Shown here piece after piece: positions 14,487 through 16,418 of a stretch of 16,418 bases of DNA. Made by a program: the position numbers and the translations under genes. The first letter of the stretch is position 1, and every line of letters starts with the position of its first letter. The stretch is from an uncultured Clostridia bacterium (GTDB taxonomy: Bacteria; Bacillota; Clostridia; TANB77; CAG-508). Where the stretch lies: NCBI GenBank assembly GCA_944392065.1, contig CALXVO010000017.1, forward strand, positions 1 through 16,418, in the 5' to 3' direction. A model generated the notes under the pieces. The model was not told where the DNA came from. It searched no databases and saw only the letters and a list, made by a program, of their open reading frames with translations.

Positions 14487-16190
14487 ATGCTAGACTTTAA
14501 GAATATAATAGCAAATAAACTAAAAGAAGTAACAAAGATTGACACAATAGAAAAATATATAGAAGTACCTACCAATAGTGAAATGGGAGATTATTCTCTT
14601 CCATGTTTTAAGCTTGCAAAAGAAATGAAAAAAGCACCTCAAACAATAGCATTAGAAATAAAAGAAAAACTTAAAATTAGTGAAAACTTTTTTTCTAAAA
14701 TAGAAGTAGTAAATGGTTATCTGAATTTCTTTGTAAACAATACAAAAATAGCAGAAACAGTTTTAAATGAGATAAACGAGAAAAAAGAAAAATATGGAAG
14801 TAGTACTATTGGCAATGGAAAAAATATTGTAATAGATTATTCTTCTCCAAATATTGCAAAACCATTTCATATAGGGCATTTAAGAACAACATTAATTGGA
14901 AATTCTTTATATAGAATTTATCAATACTTAGGATATCATACAATAGGAGTGAATCATTTAGGAGATTATGGTACACAATTCGGGAAAATGATAGAAGCCT
15001 ATAAAATGTGGGGAAATGAATATAATCTATCAGAGGATCCTATTAACAAAATGGTAGATATGTACGTAAGAATAAATGATTTATGCAAAAAAGATGAAAG
15101 CGTTCTAGAAAGATGTAGAGAAAATTTTAGACTACTCGAAAATGGAGATGAATACTGTACTAGTTTATGGAATAAATTTAAAGACTTAAGTATGGTAGAG
15201 TTTAACAAAATATATGACGTATTAGATGTGAAATTCGATTCTTATAATGGAGAAGCCTTTTATGCAGATAAGACTGATGAAGTAATAGATATTCTTACTA
15301 AAAAGGGGAAGTTAACAGAATCACAAGGGGCGAAAGTAGTTGATTTAGAGGATGTAGGAATTAGTACGCCTTGTATTATTCAAAAAGCAAATGGCTCTAC
15401 TATTTATGCTACAAGAGATTTAGCGGCAATAATGTATAGGGCGAGAACCTATGACTTTTATAAATGCTTATATGTAGTAGCTTATGAACAAAATTTGCAT
15501 TTTAAACAAATATTTGAAGTAGCAAAATATCTTGTAGATGAAAAATATGTGAAAGGATTAGAACATGTAGCGTTTGGAATGGTTAGTCTTCCATCAGGTA
15601 GAATGTCGACTAGACTTGGAAATGTAGTTAAAATAGAAGATTTACTTAATGAAACAATTGAAAAAGCTAAAGAAATAATTGAAGAAAAGAATCCAGAGTT
15701 AGAAGACAAAGAAAATATTGCAAAAAAAATTGGAATTGGTGCTATTATATTTAATACTTTATCCACAAGCAATATTAAAGATCAAATTTTTGATTGGAAG
15801 ACTGCACTTAATTTTAATGGGGAGACAGGACCATATTTGCAATATATGTACGTACGTACAAATAGTATTTTAGAAAAAGTAGGTGGGGTTCCAGATTTTT
15901 CAGAAGTAGATGTATCAAAATTGTTAGATAATGCTTCAATAAATTTAATAAAAGCTATTTACTCATTTGGAACAACAGTTGAGCAAGCAGCTGATAAAAA
16001 TGAGCCATATATTATATCAAGATATTTAATAAATTTAGCACAATTATTCAGTAATTTCTATAATGAAAATAAAATTATAGGAGAAGATGAAGAAACACAA
16101 AAAGCAAGAGTATATTTAACATATTGTGTTAATATAGTATTAAAAACAGGAGCCAGCCTTTTAGGAATGCAAATGCCAAATAAAATGTGA
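14487..16190 (+). CDS. argS: Arginyl-tRNA synthetase
   Basis: A 567-residue class I synthetase that charges tRNA-Arg. The N-terminal Add1 domain begins at LDFKNIIANKLKEV. The HIGH motif is His128-Ile-Gly-His131 in SSPNIAKPFHIGHLR. The KMSKS counterpart is RMSTR (372-376), a normal degenerate form for ArgRS. The C-terminal DALR-type anticodon-binding region includes INLAQLFSNFYNENKI. Length is typical. I chose ATG 14487, with AAAGGAG about seven bases upstream. Since CGG (an Arg codon) seems unused here, it is relevant that the window holds an intact ArgRS but no tRNA-Arg gene. Confidence 0.97.
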   Translation: MLDFKNIIANKLKEVTKIDTIEKYIEVPTNSEMGDYSLPCFKLAKEMKKAPQTIALEIKEKLKISENFFSKIEVVNGYLNFFVNNTKIAETVLNEINEKKEKYGSSTIGNGKNIVIDYSSPNIAKPFHIGHLRTTLIGNSLYRIYQYLGYHTIGVNHLGDYGTQFGKMIEAYKMWGNEYNLSEDPINKMVDMYVRINDLCKKDESVLERCRENFRLLENGDEYCTSLWNKFKDLSMVEFNKIYDVLDVKFDSYNGEAFYADKTDEVIDILTKKGKLTESQGAKVVDLEDVGISTPCIIQKANGSTIYATRDLAAIMYRARTYDFYKCLYVVAYEQNLHFKQIFEVAKYLVDEKYVKGLEHVAFGMVSLPSGRMSTRLGNVVKIEDLLNETIEKAKEIIEEKNPELEDKENIAKKIGIGAIIFNTLSTSNIKDQIFDWKTALNFNGETGPYLQYMYVRTNSILEKVGGVPDFSEVDVSKLLDNASINLIKAIYSFGTTVEQAADKNEPYIISRYLINLAQLFSNFYNENKIIGEDEETQKARVYLTYCVNIVLKTGASLLGMQMPNKM

Positions 16191-16211
16191 TAAATGATTT
16201 GGAGTAAAAAA

Positions 16212-16418
16212 ATGAAATTTGTTAAAGAACACAAGAAAGATTTTATAATATTCATATTTATTTTTATGCTATCCTTAATAATGTGCAGTGCTTTTTTGCA
16301 ACCACATTATGCACATGACACTTATAAAATAATTAAAGATGGATTAACCTCATATTCATATGAAAGATTTATACAAGATGCAAGGCCATTTACTGCAATA
16401 ATTACCATTTTGGCTGAT
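16212..16418 (+). CDS. Membrane protein, N-terminal fragment
   Basis: ATG 16212, with GGAG nine bases upstream, opens a frame that runs off the window after 69 codons. The product begins KFVKEHKKDFIIFIFIFMLSL, one membrane segment, then HYAHDTYKIIKDG and RFIQDARPFTAI. The acidic residue followed by a GRPF-like ARPF is reminiscent of GtrII-type glucosyltransferase membrane proteins, but too little is present to be sure. Confidence 0.55.
   Translation, partial: MKFVKEHKKDFIIFIFIFMLSLIMCSAFLQPHYAHDTYKIIKDGLTSYSYERFIQDARPFTAIITILAD

Noticed and set aside
1..16418. CRISPR array, prophage, insertion sequence or tRNA gene
   Set aside because: No regularly spaced repeats, phage genes, transposase or tRNA cloverleaf were seen in the window.

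Overview
The window comes from a low-GC (roughly 30% by eye), endospore-forming Clostridia-type Firmicute. The evidence is strong AGGAGG ribosome binding sites, AGA-dominated arginine codons, a complete spoIIIAA-AH operon and a clostridial amidase-domain protein. The style resembles uncultured gut Clostridia, but I cannot name a genus. Almost all genes are on the + strand.

Layout. 1-159: flank with no gene. 160-822: DUF6873-like GME-fold protein. 827-885: 19-bp perfect hairpin that places the Shine-Dalgarno (SD) in its loop and the start codon of the next gene in its stem. 876-1413: small membrane-anchored protein with a BclA/C1q-like domain, split by a +1 frame change. 1509-2003 (-): putative amidase, convergent across a terminator. 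2156-4732: class A penicillin-binding protein. 4922-5647: YebC/PmpR. 5646-5771: long palindromic element. 5803-7203: membrane-anchored protein of unknown function. 7281-7330: terminator. 7351-7549: about 200 bp of nested palindromes. 7565-13111: spoIIIAA-AB-AC-AD-AE-AF-AG-AH, the mother-cell half of the SpoIIIA-SpoIIQ channel. 13120-13167: terminator and probable promoter. 13290-14432: 6-phosphofructokinase. 14487-16190: arginyl-tRNA synthetase. 16212-16418: start of a membrane protein that runs off the end.

Main observation. Three genes (the BclA-like gene, spoIIIAA and spoIIIAE) are each broken by a +1 frame change at one exact kind of site: an in-frame CGG codon followed within a few codons by a 0-frame stop. 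In all three, skipping only the C of CGG and reading the next triplet (GGC, GGA or GGG, all Gly) restores a full-length, family-typical protein. Reading all coding frames (about 4,850 codons), I found no other in-frame CGG, while CGG occurs about 45 times out of frame on the coding strands. CGG therefore looks like an unassigned or starved codon that causes +1 recoding, not a set of random lesions. All three interrupted genes are spore-related or plausibly so. This suggests a +1 recoding system, possibly tied to sporulation, that I do not recognise as described.

Other oddities: spoIIIAF seems to start on AUU; spoIIIAE is preceded by six tandem 7-bp repeats that carry its SD; GGGGACAG-type palindromes sit inside the spoIIIA operon; and the phosphofructokinase has a Gly/Lys active-site pair whose phosphoryl donor is uncertain.
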